From assembly GCA_003290165.1 (NCBI GenBank), contig QNQO01002056.1:62001-126000 (forward strand): a stretch of DNA of 64,000 nt, read 5' to 3'. Shown piece by piece: positions 30,084 through 42,893 of this stretch (position 1 is its first letter; each line of letters starts with the position of its first letter). Made by a program: the position numbers and the translations under genes. Under the pieces are notes generated by a model. It did no database searches and was not told the DNA's origin. It saw only the letters and a list, made by a program, of their open reading frames with translations. This stretch comes from Berberis thunbergii (taxonomy: Eukaryota; Streptophyta; Magnoliopsida; Ranunculales; Berberidaceae).

Positions 30084-32965
30084 ATGACTGATAGTATTGT
30101 AAGCTTAGTTGTTGACACACTTGGGTCACTGATCAAAGATGAAGTGGTCAAGCAGATAAATTTTAACACCGATCTTGAATACATCAAAGAACAATTCCAG
30201 ATGATCCAGGCTTGCCTGAAGGATGCAGAGGCAAAGGGAGAAATTGAGGGAGGAGAACAAGTGAAAGTTTGGTTGCGGCAGTTGCGACATGTAGCATTTG
30301 AAATTGAAGATCTCGTAGAAGAATATGTACTTCAATACCGCGAACAACATCTTCATGATCGTGGGTTTGGAATTTGTGGGTTCATTTGCAAAGTAAAAAA
30401 CTTCTTGCACAAGTACTTGTTTCAAAGACCTAAATTAGCTCATCGGCTCGAGGACATCAAAGGCCGGTTGGATAATATTTCGAAAGGAAAGGAAAACTTC
30501 CAGCTTCACGACTCACTAAATGTAGCTTGTAAGTTCATAAATGTTTGCATTATTTATTTGAAACCATTTATCTAATAAAAATTAATTTGCTTCATCACAT
30601 TTTTTTTTGTTAAGAATATATGATGTATACTGAAATGCCAATTGTCGTCTCCGCAGCTACTTCTCGCCCGATACGACGAAATCCTCAACATGATGCTCTG
30701 TTACTTGATGATGATAAAGTGGTGGGCATCGATGAAAACAAGAAGGAGTTAATCACTCGGTTGATAACAGGAGAAACAAGCCTCGGCGTTTCTTGTGTGC
30801 ATGGACAAGGTGGTGTTGGCAAGACCACCCTTGTTAAGAAGGTGTACGAAAACCAACAAATCAAAAGCCACTTTAGTATTTGTGGATGGATCGTTGTTTC
30901 ACAGAGTTATGACTCTAATCGCCTTTTGAAGAAACTGATTTTGGCCTCACTCAACGAGGAGGAGAAGAAAAACAAGATCTCTCAATTAGAAGACATGGAT
31001 GCCTCTGAGCTAAAAGAGGAGCTCCATAACTACTACCAAGGCCGGCGGTACTTGGTTGTCATGGACGACATATGGGATTTTGCTGTATGGAGAGAAATTA
31101 AATCTACATTGCCTGATAGTGGATGTGGTAGTCGAATCATAGTGACTACTCGTTCAAAAGACATTGCTGATTATTGCCAAGAAAATTCCGGAGTTGAGTT
31201 TAAACTTGAACCGCTATCTTCAGATGATTCTTTGACACTTTTTCAGAAGATGGCATCCAAATCAGATGTTCTAAAGAGCAACTGCTCTATTGATCAACAT
31301 ACAAAGGGAGTTATTGAAAAAATTTTGCACAAATGTGGCGGGCTCCCACTTGCCATTGTCGCCATAGCTGGCCTTCTTTCCACTAAGCACACAATTGTGG
31401 AATGGGAGAGAATCTATACCGACAATGGTTCACTGTTGAGTCATCCTGAACTTGGTGATGTGAATATCATACTTTCATTAAGTTATAATGATTTACAATA
31501 TCATCTCAAGTCTTGTTTGTTATACTTGTGCATGTTTCCTGAGGATCATCTCATCAGTTGTTCAAGTCTTCTACGGTTATGGGCTGCAGAGGGGTTTTGT
31601 GAGTCTAACACGGACGACATCACAAAGGAAGACAAAGCTGAAGGTTACCTTGACGAGTTGATTGCACGAAGCCTTATTCAAGTGCAAAGAAATGATGATT
31701 TCTCTGTTAGGTCGAATCAATGCCGTATCCATGACCTTTTGCGGGATTTCATTCTGAAAAAGGCTCGCGACCAAGAGTTTGCTGAATGTTTGCGTGGCGA
31801 TGAAACCAACAGTGGTAGACTTCGGCGCGTGTCATTTTTAGACGCCAAGCTCATTAAGGCCCATAATACTTTGTCAAGCTCATTAAGGACATTGCTTATG
31901 TTTGGGTCGGGTATTAATGCTAGTACTGTTTCCACAATTATTTGTGGCGGTGGAATTAAGCTTATGAAAGTCTTGCATTTAGAAGCTCGTTTGGCTGAAT
32001 TTCCCGGCAAAGATGTCACAGCCAATTTAATTTTTTTGAGATATCTACGTTTAGATCTCGGAAAGGAGTTGTCTTTACTAAGTTATTTGGGGAAGCTCGT
32101 ATACTTGGAAACCTTACTTCTCAAGGTCAGATATGGTTATTGTGTTGAACTGCCAGATGAAATCCTGAACCTCACCCGCCTTCGCAATCTGATTTTTGAT
32201 ACTGGTTTTGATGGTTTTGTACTACCTAAAGAAATAGGAAGGTTGAGTGCCTTAGAAAACTTATCTCCGGTTTATGGAGGCCGTGGAATTGATGGTGCAG
32301 AGCTGGGGAAGCTAACCCGACTTAGATCATTGGAGATTATTAAATTGCGTGGGCAAGATGCAACTGCTGTACTCGCTTCTGTCGAGAAGATGAAACATTT
32401 GCAACTTCTATCGATCCAATATAATGGACGTAGTATCTACATCAGTAGTTTTGAAGCAAAATGTCCTTCTCCTCCTCCTATGCTTCAATACTTAACTGTA
32501 GGAGTGGAAATGAAGGGGCGCATTGTAACTGCTTGGATTTGCTCACTTGAGAGGCTCCAATCATTGGATCTTTCTTATTGCCAAATAAAAGAGGAATCAT
32601 TTTTTGAAGGTCTTCAACGGAGGCTAACCAATTTGGTGTCACTAACGTTAAATTTTGAAGCCATAGAAGTAGAAGAGTGGTGCTTTCTACCCAGAAGCTT
32701 CCCGAAACTCAGAAATCTGAGACTAAATTGGTTGTCCAAATTGAAATTGATCAAAGTAGAGGAAGGAGCAATGCCTTGCATCCAAACCATAGAGTTCGTT
32801 GATTGTATAAATTTGAAGAATGTACCTACTGGGATTGAGCATCTCACCACTCTCAAGGACATTATGTTGTACAGAATGTCAAAGCATCTTGAAATGGCTA
32901 TAAGAAGTCACTGCTGGAAACCTGGGCACTCACCGGCCATAGACGCAGAGGATAGCATTGAGTAA
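30084..32965 (+). CDS. CC-NBS-LRR immune receptor (RPM1-like), NLR gene 1
   Basis: An intracellular CNL receptor that detects pathogen effectors. Exon 1 is 30084-30528 (148 codons plus one base); the 128-bp intron 30529-30656 has GTAAGT and CGCAG borders; exon 2 runs 30657-32965, for about 917 residues. The CC (Rx-N type) carries EIEDLVEEY, the EDVID-like motif. The NB-ARC shows P-loop GQGGVGKTTL (about residue 198), RNBS-A SICGWIVVSQSYD, kinase-2 YLVVMDDIWDF, RNBS-B SRIIVTTRS, GLPL CGGLPLAIVAI (about 375), RNBS-D CLLYLCMFPEDHL and CRIHDLLRDF, where MHD is IHD. About 14 degenerate LRRs follow to the end. The unspliced end is DSIE-stop; splicing at the GTAAGT there (32,962) to the acceptor at 33,064 would give DSIDDAWF-stop. 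All motifs are intact, so it is probably functional. Gene 2 at 51 kb is its close tandem paralogue. Confidence 0.9.
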
Positions 32966-33064
32966 GTAATCCTGCTTTTTGAAAACAAAATGGCCTATGT
33001 TTTCTTACATGTGTATTTATTAACTAAATTTGGTCTTGTATATTGTTGTTGGCTAATTACTTAG

Positions 33065-33340
33065 CGATGCTTGGTTCTGATGCGGAGGAGGAGAACGCCA
33101 ACAATTCAGAAGAAGATATTGTACATAATCAAGAAACCATGATCCATGATGATGATGATGATGATATTGTACAGATCTAAATTTGGTAAGCTAATTATAA
33201 CAAGAATAAATTTTATTTATTTATTTATTTATTTATTGTAAACCCAAGTTCAGTCCCCAAATTGACACTCTGTAATTGGTGTAGTGGAAGCTGAAACAGA
33301 TTTAAGAAGCAGCATTTGGGTGGAAGAGATGTGCATGCAT
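33065..33340 (+). other. NLR gene 1 3' region with remnant acidic-tail exon
   Basis: After a TTACTTAG acceptor, an Asp/Glu-rich exon-like segment (GCGGAGGAGGAGAACGCC, then (GAT)6) ends with TAA just before GTAAGC. In gene 1 a small length change near 33,068-33,078 puts the acidic frame out of phase, so the spliced form stops at TGA 33078-33080. Homologous segments follow gene 2 at 54,062, 54,377 and 55,060. A TTTA tetranucleotide run is at about 33,212-33,238. Confidence 0.55.
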
Positions 33341-33900
33341 GTTCGATTTAAGCAGCTGGCGTTTGGGTGGAAGAAGGCATGAAGAGAAAAAGAAGAAGAA
33401 GCAAGTGGTGCTGTGTTGAATGCAGCAGTGGAAAGTTTATGATCCAGGAGATTTCAAGTGAAGAACAGAAATTCTTAAGGTTAAGAAGCATGAATGATGT
33501 TAAGGCTATCAATACTTTGTGGTGCTGTGATGTGTGGTTTGTTTTAGTACTGTAAAATTTACTTTGTGGTACCATTTAGTAAAGAAAGCTTGTTTGTTTG
33601 TCTCACAAATTGTCTCGTCTCATATGCTCATATTAATTGGATTCGTTTCATGTGAATTCCATGTTGCTACTTATTTCATTTTGATTTACAATGTGTAATC
33701 CCATGAACTTATATCAGTCCAGTTTGAGGCATTAGTACCTGTCACCAAATTAATATTAGCAAACTTTTGCGAAGCCAATCCGACATAATCGGTTCAGTAA
33801 TTGGAAATGATATCATGTAATTCATTCAAGCATCTGAAAAACATGAAACAACTGCAATTCTAATATATCAAAGAACTGAGCCTCATATCTTCTAGCCAAT
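33341..33900. other. NLR 3' UTR/flank, shared with gene 2
   Basis: Closely matches 54,620-55,050 (CAGCTGGCGTTTGGGTGGAA, TGAATGATGTTAAGGCTATC). No additional gene was recognised; the open frames here are shadows. Confidence 0.5.
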
Positions 33901-34009
33901 ATACTTGTTCCATTGTTACAAACATCCATTGCACTGTCATAGAGTTATCGGCATCATCATGGCATGCACCTCAGCCAAACAAAGGGCAGTCACTGCCCTA
34001 ACACGAGTT

Positions 34010-36845
34010 CTAAAAGCTAGACGTGGATCTTACAGTATATTCAGCAACAAGCTTTGTGAAGGAAGAAGTCTTGTTTTTTAACAACTTACCAGGGGAGTCG
34101 TATTCCGCAATAAGGCCTGTTGAAAAAACAATGTAAAATAAAATAAAGCAGCTTTCAAGAAACAGAATAAACTAAACATTGTACTACCAAAAATACTAAG
34201 AAAATTATGTATTGGCGCAGTAATCCATTGTATGCAGACTAAGATTCAAATGTTTCTTGACTTCATTGACCAAAAAATATATATGTAACAGAAAATTATA
34301 ATTGAACAAACTGATAGTGCTAACCATGATCAAGAAGTAGGACCATATCGCTATCAAGAACGGATGTTATCCTATGTGCAATAGTAACGACCATAGAGTC
34401 AGAGAAGTGCTGTCTTTGTGTTATCTGGATCAAGAGAAAATTCTAGGGGTCGAGGGAGGGAACGAGGGAAAGGGGCGAGGGATGGGTGGAATCCACCCAT
34501 CTGCCTTGAGATAAGCGACATCGTGCATCTCAAGGCAGATGCACTTATCTCGAGGCAGAAGGGTGGTTACCACCCATCCCTCGCTCCCTCCCTCGTTCCC
34601 TAGAAGGGCTCCTGGATCAAGTTATCAGTTGCAGTATCTACTGATGCAGTGGAATCAAAGAATGACATAGGAGCACGGAAAATACAGGAATGCATATTTG
34701 TGAAGAGTATTGTAGCAGTCTTGTATCTAACAGTGGCAACAAGAGTGGTTCTCACAAGCACACACAAGGAGCTTCCTATTGCTAACGCAACATAGACAAT
34801 GATGAGAGTAGAACCGTTGACGAGAGGTTTCACATCTTTTGACAAGGGAGTCGACAAAGCCATCCAGTAATTTCTCACAATCTGAAGGGATTGAAAGAGA
34901 CTCTGCGATATCAAGATGAATAGCACGAGAGCTCCTCCATATGCCGTGGTCGTCAGATATTTCTAATACACATGAAGACCAACTCTTCCTTTCTCTCTCT
35001 TCTTCCTGGACAAGTTGTCCTTTAGGACCAACTATTTCATCTGTTTTACCATCTTCTTTGTGCTCAACATTTTGATCCTTCTCCATTTTACCATCTTTGG
35101 CACTGTTCTCAGAAGTTGGTCCTGACTCTACAGATTCAAGGGCCGATAAAGCCTTCTTATGGGCACAAACGAGCTCCATAAAGTCGGCTCCTGAGCTAAG
35201 AATATCATCATACTTGCCTGATTGTGTAATTCTCCCATCTTTCATTACCTGAAAATAAGAAAAGGAAATTAGTCTTTTGGCAAATCAAGATTCTTGTAAC
35301 TTTCAAAAAATTAAAAATAAATGAGAAACAAGTTCACACCACTTACTAAGATTAGATCTGCAGATGGTAAGAACACTACTTGATGAGTAACGAAAATCAC
35401 TGTTTTAAAATCCAATATGCCAAGTAAACATTCCTGAAATGTGGAGACTGTTATACATAACATCTTTCTTGAATAAAACAGCTAATAACTATAAACTAAT
35501 AGCAAGTAAAACTAATGAAGCAAATTTCATATCAAGTATGTGGGACTCACCGTGAGAGTATGTACGTTCTCATATCAATGATATTCTGATTGAGATGGTA
35601 AAATTCCTTCAAGAATAGACATGTCTCGAACACATGATCTGACACGGAAATTCTGATTAAGCAAATTACAGTGTTTGTTTGGCTAGAGCACTTGCAATAT
35701 GGGTAATGTAACACCGTGAATGTCTACTTGAATTACAAAACTATATCCATGCAGTTTAGCATCCAAATTAATGATAATAAATAAATAAGAATGAAAATCA
35801 CCTTAAATAGATGTGTTCCAGTGTGAGCATCCACAGTCCTAAAAGGATCATCAAAGAGATAAATGTCCGCATCCTGGTACAAGGCCCGTGCAATCTGTAT
35901 TCTCTGTTTCTGCCCACCACTCAAGTTGATTCCTCTCTCACCAATAATTTTTTGATCTCCAAAGGATAATATTTCCAGATCTTTCTTTAGAAAACACGCA
36001 TCAAGAACTCTCTCATATCTTACTCTATCCATCTCCTTACCGAACAATATATTATCTTCAATCTTTCCACTCTGTATCCAAGGTGATTGGGCAACATACG
36101 CTTCAGTTCCACTCAACTTAATGCAGCCAGACACCTTAGGAACTTCACCCAAGATGCATGAAAGAAAGCTTGACTTTCCTGAACCAACAGTTCCACAAAC
36201 AGCCACCCTCATGCCATGACGTACTTGGAAATTGAGATCTTTCAATGTAGGAGTGGGAGAAGAAAGATCCCATGAGAAATTACCATCGTTTATCTCAATG
36301 GCAACCTCCGAAGTGCCTCTAGGAATTTTCTCTATTATATCAGATTGCATATCATTGAGGCGGAGGAATGAAGACATCCTATCAATAGAAACTTTAGTTT
36401 GAACCAACATTGAAATTGTATCAGGTAGATTATAGATGGGCTCTTGCAATATTCTGAATGTTGCAAGTGCAGAGAGAACCTTCCCTGACTCTAGAGGTAT
36501 CCCCATAAGCATACAAGAGCCGAATGTGACGACAGATACAAACGTAGGGGAACCCCAAAAAACGAAAGTGGTCATAGCTTGGGTGTACACAAAATTCCTC
36601 AACCATCCTTCTTCAGTCTCCCTGAGATCAACTATCTTAGCCAAGAACTTCATCTCCCAGCCCTGAAGCTTGAGGATTCTTATATTCCTTAAAATTTCGG
36701 ACGTTGTCTTCATCCTTCCATCTTTGGCCTTCATTAATTTCTCTGGAACTTCTCCTGGAACTTGTCCAATGGCAGATTTGCGATCATAACAAGTGTGGTG
36801 GCCACAAGAGCTGCAACCCACTCTATATCTAGATGAGTTTGATCG
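34010..36845 (-). pseudogene. ABCC (MRP) transporter pseudogene, 5'-truncated and internally deleted
   Basis: ABCC proteins pump glutathione conjugates and related anions across the vacuolar membrane. In minus order: the exon about 36,845-35,802 holds late TMD1 (WVAALVATTLVMIANLPL, a frameshift near 36,790, then KAKDGRMKTTSEILRNIRIL) and NBD1 with Walker A GTVGSGKSS, signature LSGGQKQR and Walker B IYLFDDPF. Exon 35,433-35,347 gives FKTVIFVTHQVVFLP. Exon 35,248-34,612 gives MKDGRITQSGKYDDIL, a frameshift near 34,990, and early TMD2 (NYWMALSTPLSKDVKP), ending in a chimera where SFFDST fuses to ASVDTATDNLIQ of NBD2. A foldback MITE interrupts, then 34,424 to about 34,312 gives QRQHFSDSMVVTIAHRITSV. 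The last exon, 34,116-34,010, gives LLKNKTSSFTKLVAEYTVRS. Most of TMD2, the NBD2 core and the N-terminal half are gone. Confidence 0.88.
34434..34611. mobile_element. Foldback MITE, copy 6, inside the ABCC pseudogene
   Basis: A 178-bp element runs from GAGAAAATTCTAGGGGTCGA to CTAGAAGGGCTC and is flanked by CTGGATCAA at 34425-34433 and 34612-34620. Its insertion splits the NLIQ / RQHFSD codons of the ABCC relic. The arms contain GGGATGGGTGG and CCACCCATCCC, and an inner pair around CATCTCAAGGCAGATG. Confidence 0.85.
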
Positions 36846-38086
36846 AACCCAAACAGATTCCTAAACTCCACAAACAGATTCTTCTCTATCTCTTTTTGGT
36901 TGATTTAATTCATTATGTCTGAAAGTGGGAATCAAAACCATGTAAAGCTTATTTTGATCAAAAGACGGTATCTTACAGGCGTTTAAGATGTCTTCAACAA
37001 GTAAAACATGACTATGCCTTTGTGAAAAACAAGCTTGAATCTCTATTTAGGGTGAGTAGACCTAGTTTCTACTTAAAACACATTGTGGCAAATACCCTTT
37101 TTAATGGGTTCGTCGATTCTTATTTTGTTTTTCTGTTTGTTGATGTAGTTGGAGCAACAAATTTTGGCAGCTGGTGGATCAATTCCAATATGGAGTGAAT
37201 GAAAGTATGGTTATCTATTGAAGACTTTTATTGATCATGTAGTGGAACCTTGTAACCTACTTTCTAGACTGATGAGCTTGTATGAGGTAGTGTGTTCTAC
37301 ATAAAGAGAAAAAAAGAGAATGTGAATAAACCTAACTCTCTTTTGCCTTCATTTTCATTTTTGAATTAAGAGAGTAATGAACACATGTTTTCATTTCAAT
37401 ATGAACTCTAATCTTCATTTGATAGTCTTTCAGTATTTTTGTATAATGTATAATAGGCCAAGGATGGTATCATATCTGATTTCATAGTACGGGTTGGGAT
37501 AGGAAGAATTCCATTTATAACCAAACATGTGGATCATGAACACATTGATTTCAAATCTGAATGCCACAAACTGTGGCTGGCAGAAAAATCTATTGCCATC
37601 AGGATGGATATACAACTAGTCTACAATTCTCTAGAAGTGCTCCCATTGAATATTCATCGGGTGGCGGTTGTAGCTCTGAAAGAGATCCCTCAGGATCAAA
37701 GGCCAGCATAAATTGTTTAGAAAGCTTTTTATACCTGTGAATTTTGCTGCCAGCATTTTTAACTAAGTGGATAGTTCCCTGTCATTCAACTTTTTTTTTC
37801 TATGGAGTGCTAACAAAGAGACTAACCATAGGGGATTCAGAAGACAGGCTTTGAAATGAAGAATTCAACTAAATTAATGGGAAAAAAAATTCAACTCTAA
37901 ACTGTTTCTTTCTTCTTTCTTTCTATTTCATCGGAAACAAGACATTGCATGGGAGCTATTATTTATTCAAGACATCTGGAATTCTCCTTTCTTGATTAAG
38001 GAAACCAGCAATCCAAATGACAAATTTTCTGTGGTGTATGTCAACAGGAGGATAAAAGAATCATTTTCCTATTCAGAATGATAGAT
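36846..38086. other. Intergenic DNA
   Basis: AT-rich sequence with no recognised gene or repeat. Short open frames exist on both strands without domain signals. Confidence 0.4.
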
Positions 38087-39203
38087 TTAAGTGTGATTTG
38101 GTGGTGTGCTCCATGTTTTTCTCTGCTCCTCAAAGCTTCCAATGACAGCAGACTGATTTTTGTTACCTAAAAGAGATGCAACGGTATGATAATACGACAT
38201 AGGATCGACACTTTCCAGTACTATGATCGGCCTGCCATACTTTTTATCAGTTATAATCTGTCCATCTGTGGATGCATCACCTGTAGCTAGAATCTTAACA
38301 TGCTCAGCTTGCCAAGCTTGATTCAGATGTTGGTCACCACCCAAGAATACAGCACCAGCAATCTCTCCCAAAAATATATCCTGTAGCATGTCAATAGTAA
38401 GAATAGGAACTTTTATCACATTGGTATATTTACAAATGGGTTTTACAATCCATGTGATTGTACCTATGATGCTTCTTCTGCAAATGCTGTAGCTTTGTTG
38501 GCAAATGCTGTAGCTTTGTTGGCAACTGCTGAACAAACCCAGCTTCTGGTGTCCGTTGAAGGTTCAAAATTTCAATTATATTAGAAAAGGAACTAAGTTT
38601 GCGTTGGGCACTCAGTGGAATGAGTGTGACTTTGAGATTAGAATCTACCAGAGTCCTTGCAGCCAAGGGGTCTAGAAACATGTTCAGTTCTGCATATTTG
38701 TTTGAAGGAACAGTGAAAACATTTCCTTCGTCCTTCTTGTTATAATTTATGTGTCCCCCCGCTACATATACTTCCTGCAACAATTTAAACCCATAGAACC
38801 AAAAAGTTGATTTAGAAAATGCATGAAAATTACATATTTGAATCATAAAACACATTTACTTGATCAATGATAATCAGTGCGATAAACAATTTATCAAGAT
38901 GTTCTAAGGCTTCAACTAACCAGAGAATTTTTATATAAGCCTAAAACTCTATTGTTGACAAGTTCCAGCCAGAGAAAGAAAAACAGGAAAGCAGCTTACC
39001 TCAATCACTGAGCTCAAGTTTTTCTCTGAAAGAATAATCTGGGCTAAGTTACTCAGAGGTCCATTAGTCAACATGGTAATATTAGACCCTGGTTCCAATG
39101 ATTTACAATAGATTGCCAAACTTCAGATGGTAATGGTTGTCTCAGTTCCGGTTGCTCGGTATCCCTTGGAGCTCCGAATTTCACAGAATTTTCTGTGGTA
39201 TAC
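38087..39203 (-). pseudogene. NSH3-like nucleoside hydrolase, C-terminal exons, frameshifted
   Basis: Plant NSH3-type enzymes are secreted and hydrolyse purine nucleosides in the apoplast. In minus order, exon 39,203-39,001 reads YTTENSVKFGAPRDTEQPEL, PLPSEVWQSIVNH, then after a one-base shift NITMLTNGPLSNLAQI. Exon 38,774 to about 38,465 reads VYVAGGHIN, GNVFTVPSNKYAELNMFLDP and VTLIPLSAQRKLSSF. It has a 21-bp tandem duplication making LPTKLQH twice. Exon 38,380-38,087 reads IFLGEIAGAVFLGGD, VKILATGDASTDGQI, DPMSYYHTVASLLGN and SAVIGSFEEQRKTWSTPP before the stop. The normal C-terminal end is therefore kept. The N-terminal domain and first catalytic Asp cluster are not in the window. Confidence 0.82.
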
Positions 39204-40517
39204 CTGAAATGCAACTCCATTACAGGCCATGTAATCAATGAAGTGTACGAATACATTTAAAAATCCTTTGTAAATGATTGAGAATTTTTTTTTTTAAGAT
39301 AACAACATCGATAAACTCAGCAAAAGACAAACAAGCGCAATAACTAGAATAGACAATTTAAATAACAAAATAATTAAGATTAGAATCTAAGTTGAAGCTA
39401 AAAAAATTAAAATTTACGAACTAACAATTTCATAGAAAAAATAATTTTTATGAGCCTCAAATTTTGTATGAGTTGGATAATGGTATATATTTTCATTGAA
39501 TTCTATAGTTATTGTATATATATACCACTTGTGAACAAATATTTTTAATATTTGCAATTACATATAAAATTACATTGAAAATAAAAATTTAAGAGCAAGT
39601 CACAATAATAAAAATAGTAATTGTGAATAGCTATGAAAAAATCATAAAGAGGCCTGAAACAAATCTTTATTAAAATGCTATCGATGCTATCGAGTTTGGA
39701 CTTGATGAATGTAACCTATTTGTGTATGCTCTTCAAATGTGCCCATTCTTGCTTAAGAAATGATGCCAACTTTGGGATGACCAAACTCACTACACTGTCT
39801 GCCATCTGTTTTACTCACTTTCTTTCTTTTGCTAACAATAGAGTTATGTATGTGAGACTGTTCTTGGTGCAATATTTATGTAGAATTCTTAGTCATTTGT
39901 TAAAGACAAAGCATGCCAGGAGACAATTATTCATTGTATCTTTCTTTAAGCAAGAGGTGAAGATAAAAAAAGGAGCATCAAATCCCATCTTCAATATTTT
40001 TTTTTTCAAAATTTGGTTTACTCTATAATTTAGAATATCCCGTTATATATACAGACAATAAACCCTGTTATAATGTCTGTGCAGCCAGCCAGTATCTGAT
40101 CATGATGAAACATGAAATTGTACATGTCTCCTATCTGTGGCCGGGTCATTCGCCTCAGGGACTACATTGTTAGTAGCTTCAGCTTATATAGAAACAAAAA
40201 ATGTTCTTTGCAGAGCTCATTACTTACTATCTCTCTACAGAAATTTTCTCCATTGCCTCTGTATTCTTGCTCAACAAATAATTATGTTGTTTGTAGGCTG
40301 GTAATGGGTCATCTCATATACAATCAATTTCGCTACTAAATATCATTTGACATCATTAGTATCTAGTTAAATCTATAATTTGTTACTATAACTTGCATCA
40401 CAGATTTGTAGTTTGTTCTTAATCTATATCATTTGGTAATGCATAGTTTGCATAGGTCATTCGATTGGAACTCAGTCATTCAAAAGTTATTCAGCAAAAA
40501 CTTGAAATAAGTAAGTT
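39204..40517. other. AT-rich DNA without recognised genes
   Basis: The missing 5' exons of the nucleoside hydrolase were looked for on the minus strand here and not found. The interior is very AT-rich (39,280-39,660). The plus-strand frame at 39,675-40,028 has no family resemblance. Confidence 0.4.
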
Positions 40518-41160
40518 GTTCTGTTGCGCCTTATTGCGGAAGCGGGTAGACACCAACAATTGCACACAAGTGCCACAAGGATCCAATCAATTAAATAGAG
40601 CAACTAGTAATGAAAGAAATTAGAGAAAATTAAGAACATACCACAAGAGACACAAGGTTTACGTGGTTTAGCAAATTGCCTACGTCCACGGTGAGATGAT
40701 TTCACTATATTCAAGAACAAGGTACAAGAAAATGACAATTCTCACACGATCTCTCAACAAGAGATGAAACAATTCAAGGAATTATCTTTCTCCACACAAT
40801 CTCTCAACAAGAGATGAAACAATTCAAGGGATTATCTTTCTCTATTCCCTGTGCTTCACAGTTTTTCTACATGGAATCATCTTAAACAAAACACCTACAG
40901 TTCCTAGTATATATAGGAACAACAGTTTCCTGTTTCGCAGCAGTTTCCCGTTTCATAGCAGTTTCTTGTTTCCTAGAATTTATTTCCTGTTCAAAAAACA
41001 GTTTCCAGAAGTCCAAACAGTTTTTCCTATTTCAAACAGGAGTCCAAACAGTTTCCTGTTTCAAACACGTTTCCTATTTCACAAAACAGTTATGTGTGTT
41101 GTTTCCTATTTCACATGTTCAAACAAACAAAATGGATGCAAGATCACCCTGTCAAGCAAC
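40518..41160 (-). mobile_element. Copia-type LTR-like sequence (solo LTR or LTR fragment)
   Basis: The phrase ACGTGGTTTAGCAAATTGCC followed by TACGTCCACGG, and the CTTATTGCGGAAGCGGGTAG start, are typical of plant copia LTRs read on the opposite strand. A 51-bp unit with TCTCTCAACAAGAGATGAAA is duplicated in tandem at about 40,741-40,840. Many TTTCCTGTTTC words fill 40,920-41,120. No coding region or clear target duplication was found, so the ends are approximate. Confidence 0.5.
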
Positions 41161-41192
41161 ATTAACAAACAACTTTGTAGTACTCTCTTGAC

Positions 41193-41790
41193 TCAACTAG
41201 GTGGGGAAGCAGCTCTAGTTGGAGTGATGGAAGGATAACTGGGCTTGGTGGGTGCAACTGCAGTAATGTTAGGTGAAGGTGGAACAGAATTAGCTGCTGA
41301 GAGCCAGGTTTTCGATGTGATAGCAGTATTGATCCCATGGCACTTGATAGTAGGGCTAGAACACACATTTGGTTTAACAATTTTCGTGTTGCCCACAAAG
41401 ACATTTTCCCTCCCTCGGGTTGTTATGGAAATAGCCCTGTTCTGTACATTAACAGGGATAATGGTCCCTGTTGGGAGATGTCTAAGGTCATCGAATCTAA
41501 GACCAGTTGGAACAGAGTGGCTAAGCACAAAGTCTTGGAGACGTTCTGGAGTTACCACAAATAGGGACAATTCTACATCACTTGGGATGAAGAACGTCAA
41601 CTCTTCACCATGCAAAGAGTGAGGATTGTTGCTGGTTTAAGCATCTGCAGAAGGATGACAAACCCAGTTTGATCTCATGTTTGACAGAGCTCTTTGAAAA
41701 TCTGCCTTGTTGGTTGGAGCTGCTAGTTACATCTCAAAGAGCGTGAACAAAGCAAGGAAGATCAAAATATCAAACCCCATTTGGTATGAG
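41193..41790 (-). pseudogene. FAS1 (fasciclin) domain protein, probable pseudogene
   Basis: The minus strand reads a FAS1 domain of the secreted/GPI-type plant family: LTFFIPSDVELS, LQDFVLSHSVPTGLRFDDL, LPTGTIIPVNVQNRAISI, IVKPNVCSSPTIKCHGI. A Pro/Ser/Thr-rich tail follows to the stop at 41,193. Such cell-wall or apoplastic proteins mediate adhesion. Upstream in the same phase a hydrophobic stretch (ILIFLALFTLF, a likely signal peptide) and DFQRALSNMRSNWV are seen, but TAA codons occur at about 41,740 and 41,640. No ATG opens the domain. Two in-frame stops in a normally intronless gene argue for a pseudogene. The 3' end abuts the copia-like repeat. Confidence 0.75.
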
Positions 41791-41799
41791 ATGAAGTTT

Positions 41800-42885
41800 C
41801 TTTAAGTGAAAGTGTGTTTCGGATGAGTGAATATAGACGCGGATGAAAGGAAATTATAAGGAAGATTGCTAGCTTGGAGATGTAGGTTGTGCATGTAGTT
41901 TTTCTTCTCCTATATCTACATCATTTTGCAATTACTATGGGTATTTAGATTCATATACCAATCTTCTTGAGTATTATATGGTAATTTAAAATGAAAATAT
42001 CCCATAAAGTTATAATTGTTTTTGTTAATCTTAGCATTGTCTAGTAGCCGTAGGTGTTAGTTTAAAATGTTAAATGAGCTAGATATAATTTTTTGAGGCA
42101 GGAGTACAATGTAGCATAACTCTAAGCACCGGTTCGATGTAGTGTTTTATACCACTTGTTGAGGTGCATGTGGGCGCACCCCTTGGTCACGATGCCCACC
42201 CATTAGATCCACTATGCCTTTTGAGATAAAGCCAGCAACCTCGTGTGGACATTGAGAGCTTTGTTGCTTCAATCTTGAACCCCAACACAGATAGTGTGCA
42301 TATGATTAGTGTAGAATGCACTATATGAAAGTAGTTGTATGAAGAACTTACAACTGACATATTTAACTAATTATCTGTTCGAAGTCTAATTAAATACTTT
42401 TTTTCTTTCTTTTTACTTGATCAATTCTAATTATCGGGTTCTTGTTTCAAAGTAGTGAATATGAAATGTCCTCTAGAATCAAAGTTAGATATGGAAAACT
42501 CTAGAATCAAAGGCTCCCCTCTGCACTCGGCCATCACAAAAATCCATAGCATCCTTCACCATTGATCCCGTTAAAAATGCATTAGAAACAAGAACAAGTG
42601 AGTTTTAGTGCTTCCTCTAGAATGTTGCTCTGTTGAACACAAGACTTGTCATCCGCTACTGAGTAACAAAGTATAAACAGTCTTAGCTGCATATCTAGCA
42701 ATAGAAAGGTTATCTATCCTTCTGTGTTCAAAGATCAGCTCAGATGCTGCTTTAGTAAGGTTTGCTTCTATTGTAAACGCTCCATGTTGTTCTATCTGCC
42801 ACAATAACTCCATATCCATTTCACATATTCAACTATTATTATTACACTGCTATTTGTTTTGTTGCTCTTGTTCTAAATGCAAAGG
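41800..42885. other. Intergenic DNA
   Basis: No recognised gene, RNA or repeat. Base composition is ordinary AT-rich plant sequence. Confidence 0.4.
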
Positions 42886-42893
42886 GTTGATGT

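Noticed and set aside
39675..40028. 117-codon plus-strand frame as a gene
   Set aside because: No domain, no paralogue in the window, AT-rich composition, and no promoter or splice context.
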